From: Zygnema cylindricum
Lineage: Eukaryota > Streptophyta > Zygnematophyceae > Zygnematales > Zygnemataceae
DNA length: 64,000 nucleotides
Assembly (NCBI GenBank): GCA_037447655.1
Contig: JBBHKE010001824.1
Location: 63,941 to 127,940 of the forward strand
Reading direction: 5' to 3'
Below are positions 1-11,589 of the stretch, one piece after another (position 1 is the stretch's first letter; every line of letters begins with the position of its first letter). The notes under the pieces were generated by a model. The model did not search any database, was not told the origin of the DNA, and saw only the letters and a program-made list of their open reading frames with translations. The position numbers and the translations under genes were made by a program.

Positions 1-180
1 ATATGTATAAATACATGTATATATATACATATATATATATACATATATATACATATATATATGCATATATATATACATATATATATGTACATAAATATGT
101 ATATATAAATACATATACATATATATACATATTATAGTTCACACACACACACACACACACACATATCATGTTAATTGAAT
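1..180. repeat. AT microsatellite plus (CA)n tract
   Basis: The first 130 bases are an imperfect TATA/TACATA dinucleotide-type array, followed at about 140-163 by an uninterrupted CA run. No coding signal is seen. Confidence 0.9.
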
Positions 181-2640
181 TATGTGAAATTGAAGTTTAT
201 TGAATCGTATTGAATTGCATTAAACTAATTTTAATTGGATTCAATTGAACCAAATGGAATCGGGTCAAAATTAAATGACAATTTTTTCCCTACCATGGAT
301 CTCTCTTAAATGTGGTTACGCATATTAGGGGCTTTTGCACTGAAATTCGGCAATTTTGAAATAGAGGTTATGCTGTTGAAGTTTAGGGTTTAAGGTTTTC
401 TTGTCGAGGAGGAGAGGTCTAATTGTGAGATTAGGGATGTTAAATTAAATAAGTTCTATGGTTGACAAGAGAGACGTCATTTTTTTTGCAGTTTTTCATG
501 TAGGATGTGAAATTGTGCAATCTGTAATGTCAAATGTTGTTCAAATTAGCTCTTTCTATTGTTCATTTATCAAAATTAAATTCGTAAATCCTATTTTTAT
601 ATTCTTTAGCATTTTTTGTCCAATGTAAGACGTTGTTTAAAGTTCAAATAGTCAACGCTCTTATTTCCATGACTGGTTTTTTATGGAAAATTAACTTTTG
701 ATTTGGCGTTTTTTCACCTTTAGTGTACATTTCACATGCAAACTTTTTGTGGGTATATTTTTGTTATTAATGTTTTATTTTAAGTTTCAATGTTTTTCTT
801 AAAGTTATTCAACAAATTTCATAATTCTCACATTCAAACCATTCATAATTCTCACATTCAAACCTTTATTTACTCATGTTCCATGATTTTTTTCACTGAA
901 AATGCATCGTTTTTTATTTTTCACCTAAAACCCCCTAATGACATTAGAACCCCCAGAAACCCTGAAAATTTTCAAAGTAAACCCTAAAATATCCTAGAAA
1001 CACCCTAAAATATTTGCAAAAAGCAAAATATTTCAACTGGCCAATTTCTATGGGTATGAAGCCATTTTGTGTGGGAGGCACAGTTCACTTTTTTGTTGTT
1101 GGTTTCAACGTTTTACAATCTTTTACACATGAATTTTTGTAACCACATTATATGTCATTTATCAGTTTTAGGGTTACCTTGAAAAACCTAGAAACCCCTA
1201 AAAGAATTCCATAAATAAAACCCCTGAAAAGCCCATAAAAAAAACCTCTAAACAAAAAAAAACCTCTAAACATAAAAAAACCCCTAAACAAAAAAAAACC
1301 TTTTCATATAATCTACCATATTTCATATAATGTGGTTGACTGTAATGAATCTTGATTCAAATGTTGTTGTACGGAAAACACTAAACTGAAAAAAACATAA
1401 AAAATTGTTGAAAACTACATGGGAAACTGGCTTGTTTTCACAGGTTCCACGCTCTTTCTTGTGTGAAAATCAAAAACTCAAAAAAATAAACAGATCTTAT
1501 AAGATATTGAGTTGCTTGGCTCCACTTAAAGTAACTAATTAACCAACAAAATTTGAGATTTAGTGAATCTAATTGACAAATTTCATTAGTGGGGTTAGTT
1601 AGTGGGATTGAATAAGTGTAATTAATTTGTTTAATTTTTTAGTGGGGTTTTTTATTAAGCGGAATTTAGGGTAAAGGTCTATAAAGGCAAATGTTGTTTC
1701 ACGATACTAATCCGTACAGTCAACGTCATCGATGTCAAAAATCGCAATAACTGATAAAAAAAGAGAATCAAGACCAAATATGAAGATTTTATTTAGTAGA
1801 ATGTACAAAGAAATGCAATTTTTTTGACTTACACTTCCATCAGTTCATCCTCTCTTTTAATATGGGTTAAATATTTTCCTCGAGAAACATTTCTTTACAG
1901 CCAATCCTTGAAAAGATAGAATGTGATCACCAGTAATACGATACAAAAATGACATGAAACGCAAAACATAGGGGAAATTTCTATCGGAACATATGGGAAT
2001 GCCACTATTATATAGGTTTGATATTTAGTGTTTCTTTTTGTTCTCCATGTAGGATGTGTTTTTATTTTAATTCAAATATAGTGTCATGTTGTCCCGCCGG
2101 AAAAGTTTAGTTTATTTTATTATTCTTTCCATCGTATTTAAATATGTTCCGATGGAAATTTCCCCATAGTGTGTTTCTTCGTAGCGTAGTCCGTTTTGGT
2201 CTCGTATGCAATAAACGGCAACAATGAAAAAAAATACATCGGTCGATTTAGTGCTCTTGAAAAAAAACCCTAAAAAACCCTAAAAAAATTATACTGGTCG
2301 ATTTTTTGTTTGCGAGAAAAGTGCTTGTGAGTTTGTTAAAGTTTTGCGAAAAACAGAGGGCTCTCTGTTTCAATGGAGTTTCACCCGTAGACGTGACGTG
2401 ACATACAGAAACGAGAGAACTCCCAAAGTGAGAGGGAAAAATACGATGTCACATTGTTCATGACCGCCACAAAAATGTGTACAATCTCTTTGTCTTTCAT
2501 TAGTCGCCTATGTGAACCTTACTCCGAGGGTTGTTCAAACCATAGGTTTAATATGCAAAAACAGTGGGAATTGAAATCTATTGTAACCCTGTATAGTATT
2601 CTTGCTAGTATGCTTGCTACATAAGAATTTTGCGTAGTAT
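181..2640. other. AT-rich intergenic stretch, no gene found
   Basis: This stretch has only short ORFs and many A and T runs. Scattered CCCTAAA-like words (about 890-1310 and 2260-2290) are interspersed rather than arrayed. I looked here for the missing first exons of the EMC8/9 gene that begins at 3399 and found nothing matching the start of that family. Confidence 0.6.
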
Positions 2641-2647
2641 GTTTACT

Positions 2648-2882
2648 CCTTTCCCTCTCCCTCTCCCTCTCCCTCTCACTCTCCCTCTCCCTCTCCCTCT
2701 CTCCCTCTCTCTCCCTCTCCCTCTCCCTCTCTCTCCCTCTCCCTATCCTCTCCTCCCTCTCTCTCTTTCTCAATTTCTTCCCCCAATTTTGTCCCTCATT
2801 TTGTTTCCCTCTCCCTCTCCCTTTCCCTCTCCCTCCCTCTCTCCCTCTCCCTTTCCCTCTCCCTCCCTCTCTCCCTCTCCCC
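2648..2882. repeat. CCCTCT/TCCCTC polypyrimidine microsatellite
   Basis: About 230 bases of nearly pure C/T on the plus strand, built from CCCTCT-like hexamers. ORFs read from it on both strands are low-complexity artefacts. Confidence 0.9.
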
Positions 2883-3398
2883 AACCCCGCGGGCAACAAT
2901 GTATAGAGTTACCAGTTGTTTTTGCACATTGAACCTATGGATTAAACGACTTTTTTTTGTATTCTTTCTATCTTTATCGAACGAAGATTAGCTAGAATGA
3001 TTGGTTGGATTCGTGTGATTTGCGGTACGAAAAATATATGTACCTTTAAGATTGTACCTTCACATTCAATTAGGGAGTTGTCTAATGCCTTTTTGATTGG
3101 ATTTAAGGACGCCAAAAAATAATACTAGATTGACCTTTTTGTTATTTTGGTTTCAATAGTGTTTTCGGGGTTTTGTCGCGATTAGATTTTTTTTTTTTTT
3201 TTTTTTTTTTTTAATTAGTGGTTATAATTTAGTGAGATTTATTTAGTGAATTTAACTAGTGGGATTAAATTGCTGAGGTATGATTATTAGTGGGATTCGC
3301 AGTTCACTTGATTAATTAGTGGGATTTGATTAATTAGTGAAAGGGGATTTAACAAAAAACCCTTAAAAAAGTAACACTTTTTTTTTCTTCGTTTCCAG

Positions 3399-3560
3399 GT
3401 TGATGAGTATTGCCTCCAAATTCAAAAAAAGAACAAAAAGTTGTCCGTAGTAGGATGCTACCATGCGAATGAGCTTTTTTTCGATCGAGAAATTGGACCA
3501 ATCACGCGCAAGATTGGCGCCCAGCTGGCAAAGTACTGCCCCCAGGCGTGCGTGCTGCTG
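3399..3560 (+). CDS. EMC8: EMC8/9, internal exon (MPN-like core)
   Basis: First visible exon of the ER membrane protein complex subunit 8/9, part of the insertase that places tail-anchored and multipass proteins in the ER membrane. It encodes 54 residues. The segment 'VVGCYHANELFFDR' aligns with the plant EMC8/9 stretch around 'IVGYFHANERF', and 'IGPITRKIGAQLAKY' followed by 'CPQACVLL' matches the region after it. The acceptor follows a T-rich tract (TTTCCAG) and the donor is CTG|GTGGGT, both in phase 0. The exon runs straight into a poly-G tract in the intron. Roughly 60 N-terminal residues of a ~200-residue protein are missing and probably lie in exons left of the window. The gene name rests on my memory of the family, not on a search. 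Confidence 0.8.
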
Positions 3561-3564
3561 GTGG

Positions 3565-3690
3565 GTTGGGGGGGGGGGGGGGGGGGGGAGAGAAAGGGGA
3601 GGGAGGAAGGGGGGGGAGAGGAGGGAGAGGGGGAGGGAGAGGGGAAGAGGAGGGGGAGAAAGAGAGGAGGAAGAGGGAGGGAGTAGGGAG
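3565..3690. repeat. poly-G then GA-rich tract inside EMC8/9 intron
   Basis: A run of about 25 G is followed by about 95 bases of G/A only, just inside the donor of the EMC8/9 intron 3561-4623. It gives spurious glycine/arginine-rich ORFs. Confidence 0.9.
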
Positions 3691-4623
3691 GTAATCTGCA
3701 CTTTCGAATTATGGATGCTTCAAAACCATTAATAGTAACGAATGTTATACTATATTATCTTTCCTTCTTATGTGGTCTCTTTTGAAGTGATGTATATAGA
3801 TCAAAATTTCCGAAATGATATATCGTAATATCGAGAAGTTTAAAAGGAACCACAGAAGGAAAAGGAAGCGAGGGAAGGGAGGGATTGGAGGGAAGGGAAG
3901 GAAGGGTATTAATCGGCTTTGTCAATTTGCCACCGCAAAAACCTGAGTACCCACCGAATTCCGTATGAATTTTTAGATTATGGAAATTTCAATGGTATTA
4001 TAGTCAATATAAGTTCATAGGGAAGTACATCCTGACGTTTTTATTGGTATCTTGCTTCTTAGATGATGAATTTCCTACCTTGTGTTATTATGTTACTTTT
4101 TTATTGGTTCCCTATTTTATTGTTTACGTAAAAGGTATGCGCTAAAATGTTTTACCCGGACACATCATCTTTCATACGGGTCACATGTCATGCTCATAGG
4201 GTGTTTAAAGAAGAAGAAATTTGCCCAAATGATGAGGATAAATCTTACAGTTTTAGGGAAAACTGTACAAAAACTTATTCTGTACGATTTGTACAATTTA
4301 CCCTTCGGTTGAAAATGGAGTTTCATCGCTATTACTGTTGGACCTTTTTTTGGGAAAAATTTAAACAGTGTTAGCATAATGAACCGTGTATTATGCACAT
4401 GAAATGGTGAGGATTTTTGTAGTCATAGTGTCAGTTAGTGGTTTACAAAGTATTCATCACCATGTTTCTTTCAATGTTTTTTTCGATGGTGGGACTATCT
4501 TAGAAAGTTTGAAAAAGGATTTCGAGAAGGGTTTTAGTTAATGCAGTTGAGCCGATAATGAGGTTGTTTTTTTGTCTTTTCTGCGTCCTCTGATGCCAGG
4601 TGGCAGTTTTTGGTTGGTGACAG

Positions 4624-4683
4624 GTGGACAGTGAGTTGCTGACGGAGGCGGTTCAAAGTAAAGTGAGCGTACCGGCTTTGCAG
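4624..4683 (+). CDS. EMC8: EMC8/9, second visible exon (20 codons)
   Basis: This short exon encodes 'VDSELLTEAVQSKVSVPALQ'. It sits between acceptor GTGACAG and donor CAG|GTACAT, phase 0 on both sides. It joins the preceding exon as 'ACVLL|VDSELL', which corresponds to the 'ILLLNNKKLEAL' region of plant EMC8/9. An in-frame TGA just upstream of the acceptor fixes the exon start. Confidence 0.75.
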
Positions 4684-5008
4684 GTACATACACATTATAT
4701 TTACTACTAACCATAATTAGTGTGCATCTTTTTTATTTCTAACCATAATGGGTGTGCTACTTTTTTTTTCTAACCATACTTAGTGTGGATTCTGTTTATT
4801 ACCAAGCAAATTTAGATGGGGATTCTACGATTAAAATATTTTTTCATGTGTTTTTTTTTCTTTTACGGGGATCTGATTTAGGAGACGACTAGAATGCCCG
4901 AAAAAAGAAAGTCAAATAAAACTGTAATAGTTTCTCAGTTCTTAGTTTTTTGATAGATTTTCCTACTTAAAAGAAAAAAAAAACGGGAATTTTCGGGTTT
5001 TACTGCAG

Positions 5009-5175
5009 CTTTTTACTCTTGATTCGAGTAAAGCGTGGAAATTGTCGAAGGGGAGTGGAGGGAGTGAATTGCAACTGTGTGACGTGACGGCTCCAGGAGT
5101 ACTGGTGGACTATGTGGGAGAGGAGAGGTATCGAAGGGTGATCGATTTTGAAGACCATTTGGACGATATTTCCAA
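5009..5175 (+). CDS. EMC8: EMC8/9, third visible exon
   Basis: Begins after TACTGCAG and ends at donor AA|GTAAGA, leaving phase 2. It encodes about 55 residues. The pieces 'LFTLDSSKAWKL', 'GGSELQLCDVTAPGVLVDYV' and 'VIDFEDHLDDIS' match in order the plant EMC8/9 C-terminal half, where the 'DVDDHLDD' motif is characteristic. Codon use and lack of stops contrast with the low-complexity sequence on either side. Confidence 0.85.
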
Positions 5176-5395
5176 GTAAGATATATTTTCTCTCTTTTTT
5201 TCTCCCTCTCTCTCTCTACCTCTCTCTACCTCTCTTCCTTTCTTCCTCTCTCCCTTTTTTCTTCTCCCTCTCTTCGTCTCTCAGAAGGGCAGGGAGAGGG
5301 AAGGGAGAGGGAGAGGGAAAGGGCGGGCAGGGAGAGGGAAGGGAGAGGGTAAGGAGAGGGCAGGGAGAGGGCAGGGAGAGGGAAGGGAAGGGAGT

Positions 5396-6800
5396 CCCGT
5401 CGGAGGTTTTCCAGAAACCTCACTATGCAGAAATTCAAAAATTGTACACTTTTGTTTTTGAAAATTTGGACGCTGATTTCAGTTTTAAATCCTTTCATTT
5501 TTTTCGTACTTGGCTAAAATTTTTGTTTTGATTTATTTTTAAAGAAAATTGTTTGTAATTTTGTTTGATTTTACGTTGTTTTTACATTTTTATATTTTTG
5601 TCCAATTTTACGTTATTTTACGTTACATATTTTTTTGTTCGATTTCTATGTTATTTTGACATTATTAGGCCTATTTTCACTCATTTTTTTTTGTTTTTTT
5701 GTACCTTCGAAGCAAGACAGAAAACGTTGGTTGAAATGTAGTTCACCTTTTTTATTTTCCGTATTTGGGAAATAACAAGCAAGAGTTTTGGTGGTTTCAG
5801 GCTCTCAGTTTAATACCAAAAATTATGACTTCTCTGAAAGTTTTTTTTTGCGGTACAATTGTACCTTTCCGTACATTTGTACGGATGTAAGGCCTCACAG
5901 AAGACTCTCTTTTCGTGTTTAGAAAATGGAATAAAATTTATTTTTATTTCATGTAATACCATGTAAAATTTCGTCACTCATTTAATTTCCTCCCTTCCCC
6001 CCTTCCCCCTTTTACCCTCCCTCCCTACCTCCCTCTCCCTCCCTCCCTCTACCCCTCAAACCTATCAGAACCGTAGATATTCAACCTCAACTGACGGCCA
6101 AATATTTGATATTTTTCATCTTTTGTCACGTCGCATATAAAGAGCAAAAAAACCCCTTCTTATTATCCCTAATAAACCCCTCGTTTTTTAATCCCTAAAA
6201 AAATTGTCCCGCTCATAGCCCGAGAGAGAGGTAGAGGGACAGGGAAAAAGGAGAGGGAGAGGGAGAGGAAGGGGAGGTTTTCTGGAAACCACACGATGCA
6301 GGAATCCAAAAATTGTACCGAGTTGGGGCATCGATTTCAATTTTAAATCCCATTCTCTCTTTCGTACTTACCTTAAAAAAAAATGTTTTTATTTATTTCT
6401 GACGAGAAGAGGCCCGTGTCAACATAAATTCATTTGGTTGTAATTTCGTTCGATTTTACGTTATTTTGAAATTATTAGGTTTATTTTTCACTCAGTTTTT
6501 GCATTGTTTTGTACTTTCGAGCCAAGATAGAAAATGTTTGTAATATATATATATATATATATATATATATTCTTTCTTTTTGGTTTTGGAAAATTTCACG
6601 AATTGAAAATAAAAAAGCAACTATTTCGGTGGTATCGGGCTCTCAGTTTAATACCAACCAAATAATGACTTCTGAAAGCAAATTATTTTGTGGTACAATT
6701 GTTTTCCGTACTTTTGTACGATCTCACGAAGAACACGCATTTCATGTGTAGACTATGGAAAAAAAATAAAAATCCATTTTGTATAATAACATTTAAATTT
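5396..6800 (+). repeat. Direct duplication inside the last EMC8/9 intron
   Basis: Two diverged direct copies of about 550 bases, near 5396-5965 and 6263-6800. Shared landmarks in order: 'GAGGTTTTC..GAAACC', 'CAAAAATTGTAC', 'TTTAAATCC', 'TTTCGTACTT', the GGTACAATTGT block, and 'TCTCACGAAGA'-like ends. Both copies are preceded by a GA-rich tract (5282-5395, 6220-6275). The block lies wholly in the intron 5176-7195. Confidence 0.75.
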
Positions 6801-7092
6801 TGTCACTCTAATTAACTTGAATTTCTTAGAGTATTTTATTCTTTCTTATAATATTTATTGTTTCTTACAATATTTTATTGTTTCTTAAAATATCTTATTT
6901 TCTTTTGTGGGGTTTTCCCTTTTGGGTGTGATGTGAACAGAGATTGGTTAAATCCCGATTTATTCGATTAAGGTAAAAAATTTCATAAAAATAATCGAAA
7001 CTTCTTGTGAATGAGATCTTTTCCTGTTCATATCGATATTTTTTACTAGTTTTTTTAGTTCTTTTTTTACTATTTTTTAATATATTTTCTTT

Positions 7093-7110
7093 CTTTTTTT
7101 TTTTTTTTTT

Positions 7111-7153
<43 letters not shown>

Positions 7154-7190
7154 TTTTTTAAATTTTTGTTTTTTTTTTTTTTTTTTTTTT
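7093..7190. repeat. ~100 nt poly-T tract
   Basis: Almost pure T with a few A/G interruptions, directly upstream of the last EMC8/9 acceptor, where it doubles as the polypyrimidine tract. The poly-phenylalanine ORF it produces is not real. Confidence 0.9.
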
Positions 7191-7195
7191 TGTAG

Positions 7196-7253
7196 CGATG
7201 GACGTCGATTTGGAATTTTAATGGATGTCACTTCACGTCATTTTGTACAGTGA
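7196..7253 (+). CDS. EMC8: EMC8/9, terminal exon with stop TGA
   Basis: The acceptor TTTGTAG follows about 100 bases of nearly pure T, a very strong polypyrimidine tract. With the incoming phase-2 codon it reads 'N' then 'DGRRFGILMDVTSRHFVQ' and TGA. The position and length fit the short tail that follows 'DDHLDD' in plant EMC8/9. The visible protein totals about 148 residues. The extreme C-terminus is less conserved, so this exon is less certain than the others. Confidence 0.65.
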
Positions 7254-7979
7254 ACAAGTTTTGTATTAGAGAGAGAAAGATAAAAAAAAGGAAAAAACTT
7301 AAAGATTAGTATTTTTAGATTTTACAGTAGTGTAGCAAACAAGTGAGGGAGGGAGAGGGAAAGAGAGTCAGTTTCTTTCTTTATTTTTCCTTTTTCTTTT
7401 TCCCTTTTTTTTTTTTGTCTTTCTTCTTTATCACCTCATTGGTCCAATCGAAAACATCAAAAAAAGTCAAATCTGCAACATATTGAATTGAAATAAAAGG
7501 ACAAAGAACGTGTCTTTGTATATATAAAAGAGTCTTCACTTCTTTTCCTATATATATTCATCTATTTTCTTCATCCAAGTACCATATTTATTTTGGTTTA
7601 AAAGGTACGACTTCTACCAAACGTCAACCCCGGGCTCCAAATTGACAAATCATTCATCAAGAAAAGACAAAATACAGAACCGTCTTTATTAAAAATAAAA
7701 ATATAATCATTAACAGAGTACTGTTCTTTATAGTTACGAAATTAGTTTCATTATCAAAAAAATTGTGCTCTTTCTAATTACGACTTCAATAAGAAAGCAT
7801 GATGGTAAACCATTTGAGCCCATGGGAACAAAAAATGGAAAAGTTTAATTGAACCTGGAACAAAAAATGTCGGTGGAAGAAAAATGAAATGAAAAACAGT
7901 GAAAAACACTGACAAACAAACAAAAGGTTGTCAACAAGACATTGAAGGAACAGCAATAAAAAATAAACAACAAAACTAC
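7254..7979. other. EMC8/9 3' flank, otherwise featureless
   Basis: AT-rich sequence. An AATAAA-type signal at about 7490 could end the EMC8/9 transcript. No other gene signal is seen. Confidence 0.4.
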
Positions 7980-8384
7980 TAGTGTTGGGTTTCGAGGACC
8001 TATTGCCGATATTCGATGTATATCAGATTTCAGGTACCAATAATCGATATATCACTTCCATACATTGAGAAGCTAAATATCACAATATTTTTTATTATTA
8101 TTAATTTTTTTTCTAATATTTTCCCCAAACCTCCCCCCCTCCCCCCCCACCCCCGTGGCGCAAGCTCACTGGGGGGGGTTGGGGGGGGGGAGGGGGGGGG
8201 GGGGGTGGGGGTGGGGGGTACGATTTCCTGTACTGGATCTGTATGGACACCCACCTTTTACCAAATATATCGCGATAATTTATGTTGGTCCTGGTACGAT
8301 ATATCGAGAACCCTGACCGATCAATATTCGATACATCGAATATCGAAATTATCGCGATATGATTTTACCCGATACCCAACACTA
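7980..8384. mobile_element. hAT-like MITE, family 1 (405 bp, 8 bp TSD)
   Basis: Termini TAGTGTTGGG and CCCAACACTA form inverted repeats. They are flanked by a perfect 8 bp duplication AAAACTAC at 7972-7979 and 8385-8392, the hallmark length of hAT insertion. The interior is rich in TATCGATA/TCGCGATA words and carries a C-run, a GTGGCGC core and a long G-run that could fold. No transposase is encoded. Confidence 0.9.
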
Positions 8385-8392
8385 AAAACTAC

Positions 8393-9000
8393 AGACCTGA
8401 AAGAAAATTTACTCAACGGAAAACTCTACCTCTTGAACGAATCCAAAAAACATGCTTGAAAAATCGTTTTTGTCGTGTTTAGAAGCATGTGAGGGAGTTT
8501 TGAAACATGATGATAGTCAAATCAAAAACAGCAAATCGAAGGATTACAGAAGCTTATAACTGCTGGAAAACCATGAAGGGGATAAGAAAAAGAGGTAGGA
8601 AAGTGGTTGACAGTAAAAAGTAGGAGAAAAGTGAGGCGAATCACGTGGTCTCTCGCAAAAGGACATTGACCACAGCGTTTCCCAAGCAACCAAATATCTC
8701 AACCATGACTGGCCCAGAGTCGTCCATCTTAAAAGTGGAGTGCAAAATTGCACTCTTTAACAATGTCGTTTGTAGCCCTCAACCTGTTGAGGCGCCGGAT
8801 CAACTTCTCGATTTTAAATTTCGCAAATTGCGTTAAAAAAGAAAATTTAACAAATTTTGTTAACAAAGAAAATTTCACAAATTTCGTTAAAAAAGAATGT
8901 CACCAAAGGTACAACCGTAACCATCGAGCGAAACAATATCGATCCACACCAAATAAATAACATGTGAGACCTTCATATGTGAAAGAAGAGGGTACCACGC
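8393..9000. other. No gene seen
   Basis: Short unconvincing ORFs only. A small tandem motif (AAATTTNGTTAAAAAAGAA-like, three times) lies at about 8820-8900. Confidence 0.5.
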
Positions 9001-9002
9001 TC

Positions 9003-9575
9003 AGAAAGTATTTCTGTTTCTGTTTCTTTTGTCTTTTTTTTTTTTTCATGTTTCTCTTTCCTCTCCCATCCCCTTCCCCCACCCCCTCTCCCTCTCCCCT
9101 CACTCCTCTACTCCATCCCCTCTCCCATATCTTTTCTCTCCTTTCACCCCCTTTCTTCTCTTCTCTCTCTTTCCTCTCCATTCTCTGCCATTTCTTCCCT
9201 TCCCTCTTCCTCCTCTCTTTTTTTCGTTCTCCTTGCTCCTCCGTTTTATCCTCTCTCTCCCACCCCTTACCCTTTACTCCTCTCTCTACTGTCCACTCTA
9301 TCCTCCTTCCTTCCCTCCTTTCTCTTTGCTTCCTCTTCTCGCCTCTCCTCTCTCCCCTCTCTCCTCTTCTTCTCCTTCCTCTTACCTCTCCCTCTCCCCC
9401 TCTCCTCTTCTCTATCATTTCAGTCCTATTTTATGCCCTCCTAATCCAATTATTTCCCTCCCACCTCTTCTCTCTCTCTCCTCTGTCCATTCCGTCGTCT
9501 CATTCTCTCCTTCTCTTCCTCTTCTCTCTCTTCTCCCTCAATTCTATTTGATTCCTTTCCCTTCCACCCCCTCGC
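9003..9575. repeat. ~570 nt polypyrimidine tract
   Basis: Nearly all C/T on the plus strand, without a strict unit. It creates the longest ORFs of this part (S/P/L/F-rich on plus, R/E/K/G-rich on minus), which I regard as artefacts. Confidence 0.85.
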
Positions 9576-9654
9576 CTTATCCGCAAAGGAAACATCTTTG
9601 GTCGCCTTTTTGGTTCCCTCGGAATCTGACTGTCGTACCGGTTCTGTACCTCGC

Positions 9655-10015
9655 GTTGGGAAAATGACAAATATCGCATTGAAAAAATTGACACAAATCG
9701 AATCGATTATCTGACAAAGTGTATCGAAAAACTGACAAATGTCGCATCGAGAAAGTGACAGCTATTGCATCAAGCAATTGAGATATCGCATCGAAAATTG
9801 GACAAGTTCGCAGCGAAAAATGTATAATTATGGCGTCGGAAACTGACAAATATCGCATTGAAAAAATCGAAAAAAAAATGGCATTGAAAAATTGGAAAAA
9901 TCGCATTGAAAAAATTGACAAGTATCGTGTCAGAAATTGACGAATATCGCATCAGAAAACTCACAAAATCAGCATCGAAAAACTGACAGATGTCATATTG
10001 AAATATTGGATCGGA
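9655..10015 (+). repeat. Minisatellite, ~23-25 bp unit, ~14 degenerate copies
   Basis: A motif like 'TATCGCATTGAAAAAATTGA' is repeated about every 23-25 bases with substitutions and small indels. No stable reading frame is kept. Confidence 0.8.
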
Positions 10016-10019
10016 AACC

Positions 10020-10970
10020 AATCGATTTATATGGGTTGGCCGTTTATTAAAAAATCAGGTCAGATACAATTCGATCTATATGAGTTGGCGGCATTGGGTA
10101 CGATTAATCGTGTAGTGATGCAACATGTGATGAATCCCTAAACAATGTGACTTTTCCTTTTTAGGTCAATTTCGAATTTGTCAGACTCCGAGGCGCTTAT
10201 TAGAATTTCAGGTTAGGATACAGTCTACATCACTATCTGGAAAATGACAAATCTACATACATGTTACGAATGAGTCAAAGGCAGACGGTTTAGTATAAGT
10301 ATGAGGTAGTGAATTAACGATAAAAACCTCTCGAAGTTACTAACAACACAGGTGTAAAAGTCAAATCAAACTTCTTCTCAGTCAAACAATTCAAAAAAGA
10401 AGGGTCTCTAGATAAAAAATACATATTTTAAGTGGCTGAAGATGTAACCAATACCACGCATGAGGGATTCTACTGTGGAAAGTTTCGGGATGGAATTTAG
10501 GAATATTGTGGGAAGCTTAGGTTTTACTGAATTGCAATTAATGAAGGCCTCATCAACAATTGGATTTTTTTTCCTCAATATTCTTACACTCACATCCTCT
10601 GTCCGAATCAATGTTTCCATAAAAAGGAAACAAAATGATTACAAACGCATACAATTAGTGAAATATCATCATTTTCATTCACTACATACATTGTTCCCAG
10701 CCATAAAGATAAACACAGGCGAATATCTTAAACGAAAAAAAACTTTATTTTTCACAGAGGTAAAAAGGTAAACAATTTATGTACCATAATTCTCATAAAA
10801 CCAGTTCTAAAACCTTATTCCCCTTAGAACCCTGAATAAGTAAGCATCGGACATTCTTCATCCCTAGCCTTCTTCATAATATACAAACAAACTTCCATCC
10901 TCTCGACCTCTCTTCAGTGCTTCACAACTCAAATCCTTCAAATTATGTTGGAGAAATAAAATAAAAAACC
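10020..10970. other. ELIP downstream region
   Basis: No gene seen. On the minus strand an AATAAA word (plus-strand TTTATT at 10744-10749) lies about 220 bases past the ELIP stop and is a candidate poly(A) signal. Confidence 0.4.
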
Positions 10971-11321
10971 CTAAAGAATTGGCGATCCTTTCACATATTC
11001 TGTGATCACAAGAGCCACCAATCCCATCATTGCCGCCCTCCCATTCCACATTTCCGCCTTCGAAGTGAATAATCCTCCGATTCCTCCGGATCGAGCCTCG
11101 GGAGTGATTCCCTTGAAGAGAGGCACCAAAGAGGCAACGGAAAACAGACCGACCGTGCATAGGAAAGAGATGATCGAAGTTCTATTCGCCAGCTGGCTGG
11201 TCAGAGGAGCTCCGGTGGCCAACTCCACCCCCACGCAGCCGATAAATCCCACCATGGCAAGACGACCGTTGATGGTTTCGGGACCGCTTCCTCCGAAGCC
11301 CAAAACATCGAAAAAGGAAGC
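10971..11321 (-). CDS. ELIP: ELIP, exon 3 (chlorophyll-binding helices)
   Basis: Encodes residues 87-202 of an early light-induced protein, a thylakoid membrane pigment-binding protein of the LHC superfamily that protects against excess light. Helix 1 carries 'PETINGRLAMVGF' (E101, N104, R106), helix 2 is about 'SIISFLCTVGLFSVASLV', and helix 3 carries 'AEMWNGRAAMMGLVALVI' (E176, N179, R181). Helices 1 and 3 hold the paired E-x-x-N-G-R chlorophyll-ligand motifs of the family. The stop is TAG. The acceptor is CTGCAAAG|GCTTCC, phase 0. Total length of 202 residues is usual for an ELIP. Confidence 0.95.
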   Translation of the reverse strand, partial: ASFFDVLGFGGSGPETINGRLAMVGFIGCVGVELATGAPLTSQLANRTSIISFLCTVGLFSVASLVPLFKGITPEARSGGIGGLFTSKAEMWNGRAAMMGLVALVITEYVKGSPIL

Positions 11322-11589
11322 CTTTGCAGGAAAGGATTGAAATAGCATCAGAATGTGGTCCTAAATTTGTTTAATTGTTTCACAAAATGATTGAGGCTGG
11401 AAGAGAAATTTCAGAATTGAGATAAATCTGATCTGACAAATCAGAAAAAAAAAAAAAAGGTACAAGCTTTTGAATTTGGAAATAGAGATCCAAAATTGAT
11501 GTATAACAAGTAGTATGAGGAGGGGAAATAATATTTTAAAATTTCAAAAATGATCTTCTTCCAACTGAAACTTTAAGTGTTGACCTCAC

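Noticed and set aside
890-2290. CCCTAAA-like words suggesting telomeric sequence
   Set aside because: Scattered and imperfect, with no head-to-tail array; expected in AT-rich DNA.
7007-7195. 62-codon poly-phenylalanine ORF
   Set aside because: It is the poly-T tract before the EMC8/9 acceptor.
9029-9667. 212-codon plus-strand ORF, and the overlapping minus-strand Arg/Glu/Lys-rich 172-codon ORF
   Set aside because: Both come from a C/T tract that lacks stops by composition; no domain and no splice structure.
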